A stretch of 64,000 nt of DNA from Thraustochytrium sp. TN22 (GCA_013306675.1 JABLUY010000003.1:256896-320895); one strand, 5' to 3'; counted from the stretch's first letter, positions 27,637 through 38,466 are shown. The notes: generated from the sequence alone by a model not told the origin. Numbers and translations: made by a program.

Positions 27637-28159
27637 TCCGCCTCGCCGAGCGCAGCCGCCGCCACCGAGGTCGCCGCCGCCGCCCGCGCTGCCGCCGCTG
27701 CCGCCGCGCGCCGCTGCCGCCGCTGCCGCCGCCGTGCGCCCGCCCGCGCCGCCAGCCGCGCGCTCTGTCTGTATCTGCGTCTGGCGCCTCTGCGGCCCAC
27801 TGCGTCTCGCGCCTCAACCTCTCTCGCTGCGGCCGCCGGCCTGCGCCTCGCCGTCGTCGGGAACGAGCACGACGCGCGACTCGAAGGCCGACGCCGCGCC
27901 GCGGCACGAGCACGGCTCGGAGCGGTCCGAGAGAAGACCAGAGCAGCGGGATAGAAGAGAAGCTGGGCACAAGTACCGAGCAGAGGCGGACTCGAGGAAG
28001 GATCTTTAAGTTGGGCCTGCGAACTCCTTGACTTTAGCTCGCTTTTACGCTCAAACCTTCGAGCGAACTCTTGCGTTCTTTCGGACCCGATCATGGGCTC
28101 AAATCTTCAAGCTTGACCTCGCGCTCGCTCTTTCGCTCTTCGAGGCTCAAACCCTCAAG

Positions 28160-28320
28160 CTCGCTCTGTCGCTACTAGCTCGCTCTGTCGCTACTAGCTC
28201 GCTCTGTCGCTACTAGCTCGCTCTGTCGCTACTAGCTCGCTCTGTCGCTACTAGCTGGCTCTGTCGCTACTAGCTCGCTCTGTCGCTCGCTCTGTCGCTA
28301 CTAGCTCGCTCTTTCGCTCT
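28160..28320. repeat. 19-bp tandem repeat, about eight copies
   Basis: CTCGCTCTGTCGCTACTAG repeats head to tail from 28160, with one variant copy (CTGGCTCTG) and one shortened copy near 28274. The array occupies the spacer between the TFIIF-alpha promoter and the 3' end of the bromodomain gene. The rest of the 27637-28420 spacer has CTTCGAG/CAAGC-type low-complexity sequence and no gene. Confidence 0.9.
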
Positions 28321-28420
28321 GAGCATGCGGCTCAAAGTCTGCTCAAACCTTGGAGCCCACTCTGCTCTTCGGCAGAGGAGCGAGGCTGTAACAAGGAAAT
28401 CTGTTATTGCTGACAAGCGG

Positions 28421-29508
28421 CTAGGCAGAGTCGGCAGGAGGCGCGAGTTCCGCGGCGTCCGCGACAGGCACCGAGCCAGCGGCGGCTTCGACCGTGGCAC
28501 CATTGGCGTCGTCGGCCGCAGCGGCGTCGCCGTTGGGGTCGGGCTTGTGTTTCTTGGCCGGATTGGCAGGGTCCTCGTCAGCGGCCGCCGCGGTGTCGTC
28601 GTCAGCAGCGGCGTCATCAGCGGAACGCTTGGTGCCCTTGTCGGCGTCTGACCGCTTGCGCGCGGGCTTGGAGACCTTGTTCTGCTCGACGAACTCGTGC
28701 AGCATGGCCTCGAGGCGACGGAAGTTGGACACGTCGATCCTGTCGACGAGGATATCGACATCGTCACTGGAGCGCTTGCGCAGCGCGGACTCGCATGTCT
28801 CCTCGATGCTAATGATGAGCTCGCCGCGCTGCACGTCGTCGATCTCGTAGATCATGCGGCAGAACTCGGCCACCTCCTTCTGCGAGGGCGTCTTGCCGGC
28901 GCGCTTGGCGGACGAGATGACGGTGGACGGCGCGTCATCGGGCGACGGCGGCTCGAGCTTCTTGTTGACGCGCGATAGGTCGCGGTCGAACTTGCGCTTC
29001 AGCTTGAGCGCCACCTTGTACAAGTCGGACCCATCCTGTGCGTGGTGCCGAGTTCCTGGGGTTAGTCTGCTGCCGCTCCTGACCTGGACGGCCTGATCCC
29101 GGGCGTGGACGCGAACGTACCGCATTGTAGGCCATGCAGTTGCTCCAGATGAGGCGCATGTGGCGCACGAACTCCTCGAGCGAGGTATATTTGCCAGACT
29201 CCAGGTTCACTTTGATGGTGCCGAGATCCATGGGCTCCTTGACGATCTTCGGATAGTCCGGCAGGTCCCATTCTTGCCAGAGCACGGGCTCCCGAAACGG
29301 GTCTGTGGTGGCATCGCACGTCGCGTCACGTCGCGTCATGTCGCGCGTCAGTCAGTCTCCCTCGTCCTGATCGCCCGCCCGTCCTCGTGTGCCCCCCGCC
29401 CCGCGGCCGTTTGGGCGGCCTTCACCACGTACCAGAGTCTGGGTCGCTGAAGAACTTTTGCAGCAGGCGCTCAGCCTCGGACTGCCACGTGACGCCGTCC
29501 TTGCCCAT
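28421..29508 (-). CDS. BET-like protein with one bromodomain and an NET domain, three exons
   Basis: Exons are 29508-29433, 29302-29121 and 29035-28421. Both introns (130 and 85 bases) start GTACGT and end AG, and splicing keeps frame to give 290 residues. Exons 1-2 encode MGKDGVTWQSEAERLLQKFF, then DPFREPVLWQEWDLPDYPKI, the PMDLGTIK and the WSNCMAYNA blocks of a bromodomain, including the Asn that holds acetyl-lysine. Exon 3 finishes helix C and carries an NET domain (TPSQKEVAEFCRMIYEIDD ... DVDILVDRIDVSNFRRLEAM). The tail is Ala/Asp/Lys-rich. BET proteins read acetylated histones and recruit transcription machinery. Canonical animal BETs have two bromodomains; a single one is typical of plants and many protists. 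Confidence 0.88.
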
Positions 29509-32129
29509 GGCTCCTGCGCGCGCGAGCTAGACCGGCACGGACGGAGACGCCGGCCAACGGGGAAGGACGATTTGGATGAAGACGGATGCCGAGCGCCGAG
29601 CGCCGCCGGCGCGCCGCGCGCGCGCCCGGCGGGGCCGGCGCCGCTCCGCCTCGCCGCGCCGCGCCGCCTCCTCCGCCCTCGCTCCGCGCCGCGCGTCGGC
29701 GGGGCCTGCGCGAGCGGCGGCTTCGCGTTTGCTGCGGCGGTGGTTGGCGCGGCCACCGCCGCCGCCACGGCCGCCTGCCTCGTCGTTGTTGCCAGCAAGC
29801 GGCACTAACGAGCGCAAGCAAGGCGGAGCCTACTAGGGGGAGAAGGAGAGCAACTCGAACGAGGAAAGCGAGGCATGGGGAGCCGCGCAGCGTCGTCGTT
29901 GACAGCAGAGCGCGCGCGCGACACCGGCGGCCGGCGTCGAGTCCAAGTCCAAGCGTCTGCAATAACAAACGTACGAAAGGCTGCGAAGGGGACTGTCGTC
30001 ACAAGGGCTGGCGGCAAAAATCTGCGAGAGATCATTCCAAGGCAAGAATGAAGCATGAGGCAGCATGAGAACGGTGCGCAAGTTCGCACGAGGGTGCGCA
30101 AGCTCATGAGTCTGTCTGTCATCATCACAGTCTGTGACAATGAGTGAGCAAAGGCAAGCGAGCGAGCGTGCGAGCGAGCGAGCAAGAACCGCGGCGCGCG
30201 TACCAAACCAAACAGCTACCATGGACACAATGCCGGAAATGAAGCAGAGAGCAAGCTCGGCACAAGCTCGAGTGAGCAATGGCGAGCGAGCGAGCGAGCG
30301 AGCGTAGGCTGGCGCGAGAACCACAGATCAAGCGCATTCAATCAAGGACGGGCCAGCGCGGCGAGCAAGCAAGCGCTTGTCGGCAGCATGACAACAGCAA
30401 CAAGAGCAGCAGCCTCAGACTGGCCCGGCAGCAAACAATGCGGACATTTGCTAGCTAGCTAGTAGCTCTAGCTAGTAGAGTAGCACACACAAGAGCAAGT
30501 TCGCACATCGTTACGCAAGCACGAAAGCGAACGAGAGGCGGTCAGGCGAACCGTGAGCGACCGTGAGGAACCACTTGATCAAGCATTTAGTTGGCCATCA
30601 ACCAACAGCATGTGCCTGTGCCTAACTGTGAGACAACGTATGCTCCGCCACCAAAAAGACGTAATGTTTTGCCTCGCTCCGAGTCGCTCCGAGTCGCTCG
30701 GCGCCCGCTCGGCACGAAGTTACGGCTCTGGAAACTGCTGGACGTTGCAGATGGCTGGACCATCCGCTTGTTCCAGGTTGGAGCGGCGGGTTTCGCTCGG
30801 CGCTTGCCTTGCCTTGCGAACTCGCGACCTCGGCTAGTAGTCGCAGTGGCGACGTGGCACAACTGCGCAAGGCTTGCATCGATCGTGGCGTGTCAACCAA
30901 GAGGACTGAGCTGAGACTCGGTTCAACCGCGCAACTGCGCGAGGGAGCCAACGTGGCTGCATCGCATGAACCAACAGGACCTCCCCCTTGGGGTCCTTCC
31001 GCAGGAAGCTGTTCGCGGACCTGCGGCCGGCGGCCGCCAGGCGTCCAGAGGCCACCGTCGCCGTGCGATGTCGTTCTCTCAGGTGGGACCAAAAGGGACA
31101 TGGCCCCACTCCGAGCAACGCTCGCCAGCGCCGGTGGCGGACGCCAGGTCAGTGCCCTCGCTCGTTCGCCAACTTGAAGAGGCCCGCCCGGCCGCCCGCC
31201 TGCCTGCCGTGGCCAGTGAGAGGAGCCTGAGGGAGGCCGCCGCAGGCCGGGCCGAATCGTGGCGCGCGCCGCGGCGGCCGCGAGGCCCAGGCCCAGGCTG
31301 GCTGATCATGGCCGCTCTCGCTCCGAGTTGCTCGCCGCCGTAGCCTGAGCGGCTCGGCCGGTAGCGTCTTCCGTGGGGGTCTTGCACGCGCCGGAACCGG
31401 TCAGGCAGAACTGCAAGCGGCAGGAGTCTTCCTCACTTCCAGGACTTGCCTGCGCGACGAAGCCGTCAGCTGCGGTCAGCACGCCTCTTACAACGCCCTG
31501 ATCGTGCTGGGCAGCTCGCGGATCCAACGACAAGTCCGCACGGTGCGTGCTGTGCACGGCGTGCTGGGCGTGGTGCTACTACGAGTTGAAAGCGAGCGAA
31601 ACCAAGTATGCCACGGCCTGTGGCAGAGTTCGACAAGGGCAAGCCGGAGCGCGACAGAGCCGCGGCCTTGCTCGGATCACCATCCCCACGAAGCACGCAC
31701 GAGCTCGGAGGAGGCCACGAGCTCGGCGTCGATCTGGATGGAGAGCTATGCCACGCCCTACAGCCAGACCCGAATCATCGTCGGCCTGATTCGCCGTGTA
31801 GCCGTGCAGGCGTGCGTGCCTGTGTCTGCCTGCTTGGCTCGCGCGCCTCGTCTCGCCACGCCGCAGCCCGCTCCGCGCCCCGCTTCGCGCTGGCGAGGCG
31901 GGTGCCACGAACCGCGCAGCGCAGCCTAGAGCAAGCAAACCCCGTTCACCAGCCTGCCAGTGCCCCGCGCGGCCCGGCCTGCGCCAGCCCCCGCTCCGCT
32001 CGGCTCCGCTGCCTCGGCTGGCCGCTCCCCGCCCTCGCCGCCTCGCTGCGCCGTGCGGTGCGGCGCTCTCGCGAAGTCAAGCGGGTCTGGCCGTGCGCCT
32101 GAAGTCGCGTCGTGCCGCGCCTCTTTCTT

Positions 32130-32162
<33 letters not shown>

Positions 32163-32743
32163 GCGCTGTCTGCCCGCCTTCCTGCCCGCCCGCCCGCCGC
32201 CTGTGGCCGCCGTGAAGCAGCAATAACAGCAGCCGCCGCCGCGCCCTCGTTGGTCTCCTGATTCCCTCGGCCGCACGGCCTCGATCGAGCGCGCTGCGCG
32301 CTCGCAGCCTGCGTCCTCTGCCGTCCTCCCCAAGCTTGACGGCGCTTGACGGTTCGCGCTCCAGCCCAGCCGAGCGCACCCAACCACCGTGCGCCAGCGG
32401 CCGCGTTCAAAAAGCAAAAGGACAAAAGCAGAAAGGCAAGCCTGCGCCAGACTCGGCCACGAGCGAGCAGGGCTTCGCAAGCGCAGGAGCCGAGCTGGAG
32501 CTAGCCGTAGCTCGCTAGCTAGCTGGTTCTGCGCTGTCCGTCCAGACAGACGCCCGGCGAGCGACCGCACGCGGTGACGGCGCGGCGGCGAGAGAAGAGC
32601 AGGCGCCGGCGTCGCAGCCCGGTTGGCTTCACGCGCCCTCGCCGCGGCGGGCGGCGAGGCCGCGCGGGCGAGCGGCAAAGACAAGGCGCGCTCCGGCGGC
32701 GCGGCGCGGCGCGGCGCGGCGCGGGCCCGCGCGCCCCGCGACG
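29509..32743. other. 3.2-kb gene-poor stretch with simple repeats
   Basis: No conserved protein, RNA gene or mobile element is recognised here. Visible structure: CGAG arrays at about 30154-30187 and 30277-30304, a GCTAGCTAGTAG cluster at 30450-30482, TCTG/TC runs at 32130-32163, and a GCTAGCTAG tract at 32510-32525. A GCGGC pentamer array at about 32697-32725 lies just upstream of the TAPT1 start. Open frames across 30550-31940 are short, Arg/Pro/Ser-rich and lack the third-position GC bias of genes. The stretch could contain long noncoding RNA, a long promoter for TAPT1, or a decayed gene. Confidence 0.5.
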
Positions 32744-35683
32744 ATGGGCAAGAGCGCGGCGCGGCGGCGGCGGCGGCAGCAGGAGGCCGCCGGCATGGCG
32801 GCCGAGGCCGAGGCCGAGGCCAAGGGCGAGGCCGCCGCCAGCGAGCGCGCGGACGAGGACGCGGGCGCGGGCCGGCAGGAGGACGACGGCACGGACGATG
32901 GCGGCGACGCATCCGTGCCGCCCTCGCCCGGCGCAACCGCGGCGGCGGAGGAGGAGCCCAGCGACGGCGCCGCGGACGTGGCGGAGGACGGAGGCCTCCA
33001 GCTCGAGCAGGAGACGACGACCGACAAAGCGCAGGAGCCGGTGGCGCAACCACAGCAACCGCAGCAGTCGCAGTCGCAGCCGCAGCAGTCGCAGCCGCAG
33101 CCGCAGCAGCCGCAGCAGCCGCAGCAGCCGCAGCAGCCGCAGCAGCCGCAGCAGCCGCAGCCGCAGCAGCCGCAGCAGCCGCAGCCCAAGCCCGTCAAGC
33201 CCCCCGTGGCTGTGGTCAACGTGCCGAGTGACAAGCTGCAGGGCCTCACGCCGGAGGCGCGCGCTGACTTGCCGCAGAGCGCGTGGCAAGCGCCCGCCAC
33301 CGCCACTGCTACCGGCAGCCAGGATGAGAGCGGCAAGGCGAACGGGAAAATGCACAAGGAGAGCGTGGCGAACGGCAACTACGCGGCGAACGGCAACCAC
33401 AAGGCCAACGGCAGCCAGGGGCTGCAGCCGCTCGACACCGCGCACGTCAAGCCGCTGACGTCACCCGTGTCCATGGCCTCGCGCTTTATCCAGCCGCTGG
33501 GCGCCTCGCCGGCGGCAGCTGCGGCGCAGAATGGCAATGGGACCGCGGGCGATGCGTCGCCCGGCAAGTGGCGCGGCGGCCGAGGTACGCGGCCGCGGTC
33601 GTACTCGTCGAACAGCGCAATCGGCGTGCCGACCGGGGCGGCGCCCACGCGCGCAGAGCTAGAGCGCGCGCTCATGACATCGACGCCCAAGCCAGCGCCC
33701 ACTCGGCGCAGTCCCGTCGGGCGCGCCCTCGCTGGCGGTAGCGTCAGCGAGAGCCTGGCAACGCCGCAGCGGCAGCGCTCGCAGTCGCGCGGCTCCGAGG
33801 ATGAGGTTACGGGCAACGGTGAGGCGGGCCGCGCGTCCGCGGAAACGCCGCTGGCGGCAGGCTCGCCCATGCCTGCGGCGCCAGGGTCCCGCTCGGGAGG
33901 AGCAAGCAGCTCGCTGACGCAGGCGGCGCAAAGCTTGAACCCAGGAACTCCTCCTCTCCGGTCGAGGGCCTCGCCAGCGCCCAGCGTGGGCTCGGTGACG
34001 GCCGCGGCGCTGGCCGCCATGGAGGGCGATGGTGGCAGGATGGCGGCAGGCCGTCTCAACCGAGGGGATTCGACGGGCGAGCCCTTCAACAGCGCGGCGC
34101 TGGGTGGGAGCGGGACCGGGACCGGGAGCCTCGGATTGGCGGTGGCGACCGCTGAGGTCATGGCCTCGCAGTCCGCCGAAGCGCCGGAGGACCCGATGTC
34201 GCGCGCCGCGACCGCGGCCGCGGCGCTGCCGGAGGATGACTTCATCAAGTACTACGTGAAGGAGGACGACCCGACCGAGGAGGCGGGCGGCGGCGTGCAG
34301 GTGAGCTTTTTCGACTGGGTGTGGCAGGACCTTGGCTTCGAGACGGAGGAGGACCAGGCCTTCAGCTCAAAGAACGCGTCCGTGGAGGACGACGTCTTCA
34401 ACTTCATCCGGGTGCCCTTGGAGGCGGAGAAGCTGCTGCTGTTCGGCTTCTTCCTCTGCTGCGACTCGCTGCTCTTCGTGCTCGTGTACCTGCCGCTACG
34501 CGTGCTACGCGCCCTCTTTTTGCTGGTGTGCACGGCAGTGGTGCCTCGGCGGTTCGTGCGCAAGCAGCTGCGCTTCCACCGCACGCAGCTGTATGACCTG
34601 CTGCGCGGCAGCATCATCGCGGTGGCCTTTGCGGTGTTGCTGCAGGTGCACATGTCGCGCATTTACCACTACGTGCGCGGGCAGGCCTTCATCAAGCTGT
34701 ACGTGATCTTCAACATGTTGGACATCTTCGACCGGCTCATGTGCTCCTTCGGTCAGGACATCATGGACTCGCTCTTTTACATGACCAAGACGTCGCCGCG
34801 CGCCTACGGGCGCATCCTCTTCCGCTTCGTGCTGGGCGTCTGCTACGTGACCTTGCACGCGCTGCTGTACTTTGTGCGGCTCATCACGCTCAACGCCGCC
34901 ATCAACTCCACGAGCAACGCGCTCATGACCATTCTCATCTCCAACAACTTTGTGGAGCTCAAGGGCAGCGTCTTCAAGCGCTTCGCGGAGCAGAACCTCT
35001 TCCAGATTGTCTGCAGCGACATGGTGGAACGCTTCGAGCTCTTTGTCTTCTTGCTGCTGACCGGCCTGCAGAGCTCCGACACGTGGTATGAGTTCCTGCA
35101 GAGCAGCGCCTTTTACGTCTTCATGTGCGAGCTTCTCGTGGACTGGATCAAGCATGCCTTCATCACCAAATTCAACCACATCCACTTCTCCTGCTACGGC
35201 AACTTCCTCGAGGCGCTCTGCCGCGACATTGCACCGGTCGGCAACCGCAAGCACCCGTACGCCACGAGCCAGCGCCTGAACGACCGACCGGTGGATGCCA
35301 CCCAGGCCGTGGCGCAGCGCATCGGCCTAGCGACGCTTCCGCTCACCTGCATCGTGCTGCGTTTCCTCTTTGTTAATCTGCCGCACGACCTGCGCGAGAA
35401 CCCCCTCACCGTGGCCAACGCGCTCTTCCTCGTGCTCTCGTACGCCTGCCTTCTCACTCTCAAGACCTTTATCAACATCATGCTCAAGGGTCGCGCCTGC
35501 GCCGTGCTCATGTACAGAGAGCGCAAGATTCTCAGCCGCAGCTCGCCGCGCCTGTCCAATCTGCCCAGCACGCCTACCGAGAAGGAGCTCCAGCGCGCCG
35601 TTGTCGCCAAGCACCTGCAGCACATCGACCAGCTCAGCTCCATTCGCCGCTACCAGATCTTCAAGAGTCGCGTGCCGACTTGA
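32744..35683 (+). CDS. TAPT1-family multi-pass membrane protein
   Basis: This encodes 979 residues. The first 500 residues are low complexity: Ala/Arg/Glu-rich, then a Pro-Gln-Gln repeat (about 103-147), then Ser/Ala/Gly-rich. The conserved TAPT1 (DUF747) domain runs from about 530 to the end: FIRVPLEAEKLLLFGFFL, then FRRFVRKQLRFHRTQLYDLL-like blocks, VIFNMLDIFDRLMCSFGQDI, TLNAAINSTSNALMTILISN, NNFVELKGSVFKRF and LLVDWIKHAFITKFN, all family hallmarks, with several membrane helices. TAPT1 homologues (yeast Emp65, human TAPT1) are ER or centrosome/cilium-base membrane proteins. The start is the Met after the GCGGC array; a later Met inside the low-complexity part cannot be excluded. The head is much longer than in other species. 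Confidence 0.9.
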   Translation: MGKSAARRRRRQQEAAGMAAEAEAEAKGEAAASERADEDAGAGRQEDDGTDDGGDASVPPSPGATAAAEEEPSDGAADVAEDGGLQLEQETTTDKAQEPVAQPQQPQQSQSQPQQSQPQPQQPQQPQQPQQPQQPQQPQPQQPQQPQPKPVKPPVAVVNVPSDKLQGLTPEARADLPQSAWQAPATATATGSQDESGKANGKMHKESVANGNYAANGNHKANGSQGLQPLDTAHVKPLTSPVSMASRFIQPLGASPAAAAAQNGNGTAGDASPGKWRGGRGTRPRSYSSNSAIGVPTGAAPTRAELERALMTSTPKPAPTRRSPVGRALAGGSVSESLATPQRQRSQSRGSEDEVTGNGEAGRASAETPLAAGSPMPAAPGSRSGGASSSLTQAAQSLNPGTPPLRSRASPAPSVGSVTAAALAAMEGDGGRMAAGRLNRGDSTGEPFNSAALGGSGTGTGSLGLAVATAEVMASQSAEAPEDPMSRAATAAAALPEDDFIKYYVKEDDPTEEAGGGVQVSFFDWVWQDLGFETEEDQAFSSKNASVEDDVFNFIRVPLEAEKLLLFGFFLCCDSLLFVLVYLPLRVLRALFLLVCTAVVPRRFVRKQLRFHRTQLYDLLRGSIIAVAFAVLLQVHMSRIYHYVRGQAFIKLYVIFNMLDIFDRLMCSFGQDIMDSLFYMTKTSPRAYGRILFRFVLGVCYVTLHALLYFVRLITLNAAINSTSNALMTILISNNFVELKGSVFKRFAEQNLFQIVCSDMVERFELFVFLLLTGLQSSDTWYEFLQSSAFYVFMCELLVDWIKHAFITKFNHIHFSCYGNFLEALCRDIAPVGNRKHPYATSQRLNDRPVDATQAVAQRIGLATLPLTCIVLRFLFVNLPHDLRENPLTVANALFLVLSYACLLTLKTFINIMLKGRACAVLMYRERKILSRSSPRLSNLPSTPTEKELQRAVVAKHLQHIDQLSSIRRYQIFKSRVPT

Positions 35684-35847
35684 CCATGAAAACAACAAAA
35701 GACAACCGCAACGCTTTTACTGCCTCAGAAGTTTTGATTTCGTCGCCCCGACACGTCCATGTGTCATCAAACACTCTCTCACACGCACACATCTAAGAGG
35801 TTGGTTATTCTTCGTTCACGTCACGGTGCGGTGGCACGCATGCCTCG

Positions 35848-37536
35848 TCATGATGACGAAGCCTGCCGAAGCGCTTTCGCAGTGCGGGCCTCCCCCTCAA
35901 GCCATTCTAGGGAGTAAATGGGAATACCCCACTCCTGCGCCTTGATACACTTGGCGCCGGTGGTGTCGAGAGAGATGAGGAGGTTGACGGCCGGGTTGCG
36001 GCGCGTGAGACGGTCGGTAAAGCGAGCGCCAAGCTGCTTCGCGAGCGTCTCGACGCGCTGGCGCTCCGGACCCACGTATCTGCTTACACAGATGAGCATC
36101 TGCGAGAAGTCGCAGCTCGGCAGCTGCTTTGGCCGCAGCCGCGTGCGTTTCGAGCCAAGGTTGCTCGACGACAGCGAGGAAGGCGCGAGGGGTGGGAGCG
36201 CCGCTGGGTCGCGCAAGGGCCTTGCGGCAGCAGCCGACGAGGACGACACCATCCCCTTTGCTGTTCCTGCTGCTGCTGCGGTTCCTGCTGCTCCTGAAGC
36301 TGATGCTGATGCTGAGGGCGAGGCGGCCGCAACCGAACCGTTCTCAGAGGCGCCCGCAGAGGCAGCAGAGGCAGCGCGAGGCTTCTGAAGCGCTGGCCGG
36401 TTCATGTTCGCGCTTGCGACCTGATTCTCTCCTCGAACGTTCTCACCGCCAGCGGACTCGGGACGCGCCTTCTTGGACGAGGGCGCGGAAACCTCCCTTG
36501 ACTTGGCCTGGTCGTCCGCCGCGGGCGAGCGACACCGCTTGCGTGGCGGAATGCGGCTCTCCTGGACCATGGGCACGATCTGCTCCGGCAAGAGCTCCTG
36601 CAGGTCGGGCTGGAGCCCTTTGAGCATGCGCAGGTAGTCGGGGTTGGCGCGATCGCCCACGAGCACGTGCGTCGCGGTGCGATTCCACTCCCAGAGCACG
36701 GTGGCGCCGGTGCGCGCGACAAGAGCCTGCACGGTGCGCCAGCGCTTTGGGTCGAAGCCGTGCAAAAAGACGGACCAGCTCGGCACGAGCGCACGCTGCG
36801 TGCCAGCCTTTTGCGCGGCCACCAGCGCGTCGCGCTCCCGCTGCACCTGGGCCTCGAGCGCGGCCTGGCGCTCCTGCTCGCGCTTGCGCTCCGACGCGAG
36901 CTCTTGCTCGCGCTGGCGGCGTAGTGCCTGCTTCTTTTGTCGCTCGCGCGCGCGGTGGCCCTCGACCGAGGCGGACCGCACGCGGTGGCGCTCCTCGATG
37001 GGCAGGTAGGCCTGCGCCGCGACGCACTCGCGGACCCAGTCGGCCGAGACAACCTCAATGTGGGGGCACGAAAGGGTCGCCTCGCACTTGGGCCCGGTGA
37101 AGGTCTCCGCGACCAAATGCGTGGTGGCCTCCGGCAGCATGTTGGCCGAGTACCCGCCGCCGTTGGCGCAGATGAGGTCGACGATCTCGTTCTTGACATT
37201 TTGCTTGGCCGCCCAGCCCGTTACGGAGAAGCGCAGCTTGTGAAAGGCGCCCAGCTCGTAGCTGGTCATGTCCACCACCTCGCCGGCCTTGTAGCACGCC
37301 TCGACCCAGGCGGGCTCCACGACGGCGATGCCCCAGCGCTTGGCGGCGACGTACTTCTCCGAGCCGACACCGCCTGCGATGAGCGCGTCCATGGTCTGGT
37401 CAAAGGGGCCGGCCAGCTCGCCGCCCATGAGCCGCACGAAGTCCTCCAGGCGCGCCTTCTCGCCGGCGTCCAGCTGCGTCGCGCTCATCACCATGCCGTG
37501 CAGCGCCTTGCTGCGTTGCCGCGCCGTGGACGCCAT
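35848..37536 (-). CDS. multi-BRCT domain protein (TopBP1/Dpb11-like layout)
   Basis: This encodes 562 residues from MASTARQRSKALHG; 52 further in-frame upstream residues are Ala/Arg-rich and rejected. An N-terminal pair of BRCT repeats (about 10-190) has LMGGELAGPFDQTMDALIA, GIAVVEPAWVEACYKAG, then ICANGGGYSANMLPEATTHL and EVVSADWVRECVAA. After an Arg/Glu/Gln-rich coiled coil (about 200-265) comes a third BRCT-like unit (VFLHGFDPKRWRTVQALVAR ... THVLVGDRA). A Ser/Ala-rich linker follows, then a C-terminal BRCT (ICVSRYVGPERQRVETLAKQ ... WGIPIYSLEWLEGEA). BRCT arrays bind phosphopeptides in replication and DNA-damage signalling. The architecture is compatible with a TopBP1/Dpb11 or related scaffold, but orthology is not proven. 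Confidence 0.8.
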   Translation of the reverse strand: MASTARQRSKALHGMVMSATQLDAGEKARLEDFVRLMGGELAGPFDQTMDALIAGGVGSEKYVAAKRWGIAVVEPAWVEACYKAGEVVDMTSYELGAFHKLRFSVTGWAAKQNVKNEIVDLICANGGGYSANMLPEATTHLVAETFTGPKCEATLSCPHIEVVSADWVRECVAAQAYLPIEERHRVRSASVEGHRARERQKKQALRRQREQELASERKREQERQAALEAQVQRERDALVAAQKAGTQRALVPSWSVFLHGFDPKRWRTVQALVARTGATVLWEWNRTATHVLVGDRANPDYLRMLKGLQPDLQELLPEQIVPMVQESRIPPRKRCRSPAADDQAKSREVSAPSSKKARPESAGGENVRGENQVASANMNRPALQKPRAASAASAGASENGSVAAASPSASASASGAAGTAAAAGTAKGMVSSSSAAAARPLRDPAALPPLAPSSLSSSNLGSKRTRLRPKQLPSCDFSQMLICVSRYVGPERQRVETLAKQLGARFTDRLTRRNPAVNLLISLDTTGAKCIKAQEWGIPIYSLEWLEGEARTAKALRQASSS

Positions 37537-37863
37537 GGCGGCCTTGCCCGGACGCCGCCAATTCGCCGGGGCGAGGCGAGGCGCTGCACGCGCGCAGGCG
37601 CGCGTGCGCCCAGAAGAGGCCCTCCGCGCGCCGCGACCCCGCGCCGCCGGCCGCGAGGCGGTTGCCGCTCTGCCGCGCGGCGCCGCCGCCAACCTAACGA
37701 CCTGACCTCATGGTCACCAACTTGAGCTTGAACAGAGAGACCAGAACTGGATGTCCGCAACGCAACCCCCCGCGCAACTCAAGCCATCGACCTTGGAGCC
37801 GCGGGGGCGTCCGAGGCCAGCCGCCAAGCGCAGGCTGCTCGACCGCAAGCCCGCAACGGCAGC

Positions 37864-38466
37864 ATGGGCCAGAGCGTGAACTGGGCGGCGCTGCGCACGG
37901 CGCTGTGGCTCGTGCCGCGGCGGCCGGCGCTGCTGCGGCCGCGGCTCGTGGCGCGCACGCTGGCCGAGGTGGACTGGGCGGCGCTGCGCGCGGACCACGC
38001 CGGCCTGCGAAGGGTGGTGCTGGACAAGGACAACACCATCACGGCGCCGTACGTGGACGCCGTGCACCCGCGCGTGGCCGAGTCGCTGCAGGAGTGCGTG
38101 GACCTCTTCGGCCGCGACAGCGTCGCGATTCTGTCCAACTCCGCCGGCACGCGCGACGACAAGGGCATGCGCTGGAAGCTCGCGGCAGAGCGCGAGATCG
38201 GCCTGCGCGTCATTGAGCACCGCGAGAAGAAGCCCGCCTGCATGGAGGAGGTGCTGGAGCACTTTTCCAAGCTGCAGGGCGAGCCGGTCGAGGCGGGCTC
38301 CATCCTCATGGTCGGCGACCGCCTGCTGACGGACACGGTATTCGGCAACCTCCACGGCATGGTCACGCTGCACCTGAGCGAGCCGCTGGAGCTCAAGGGC
38401 GACAACGCGATGGCGGTCTTCTTTCGCCGGCTGGAGAACTTCGCCCTGGAGCGTCAGTGGATCTAA
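37864..38466 (+). CDS. GEP4: mitochondrial phosphatidylglycerophosphate phosphatase (GEP4 family, HAD)
   Basis: This encodes 200 residues. It carries the HAD signature VVLDKDNTITAPY (Asp54 nucleophile, Asp56), SNSAGT as motif II, and MVGDRLLTDTVFGNLHGM as motif IV, in the compact cap-less arrangement of YqeG/GEP4. The N terminus (MGQSVNWAALRTALWLVPRR) is basic and amphipathic, fitting a mitochondrial presequence. GEP4 removes phosphate from phosphatidylglycerophosphate in the cardiolipin pathway. The motif AACTTGAGCTTGAAC lies 145 bases upstream. Length is close to the yeast and plant proteins. Confidence 0.9.
   Translation: MGQSVNWAALRTALWLVPRRPALLRPRLVARTLAEVDWAALRADHAGLRRVVLDKDNTITAPYVDAVHPRVAESLQECVDLFGRDSVAILSNSAGTRDDKGMRWKLAAEREIGLRVIEHREKKPACMEEVLEHFSKLQGEPVEAGSILMVGDRLLTDTVFGNLHGMVTLHLSEPLELKGDNAMAVFFRRLENFALERQWI

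Noticed and set aside
25903-27954. 683-residue plus-strand frame across TFIIF-alpha
   Set aside because: Antisense shadow of a GC-biased gene; Leu/Arg/Val-rich with no domain.
30553-31929. Several short frames in the gene-poor stretch
   Set aside because: No third-position bias, Arg/Ser/Pro-rich, and none carries a recognisable motif.
32519-33445. Leu/Arg-rich minus-strand frame opposite the Pro-Gln repeat of TAPT1
   Set aside because: It is created by reading the PQQ repeat backwards (LRLLRLLR pattern).
36937-37725. 262-residue plus-strand frame over the BRCT gene
   Set aside because: No protein-like motif, opposite BRCT domains on the minus strand.
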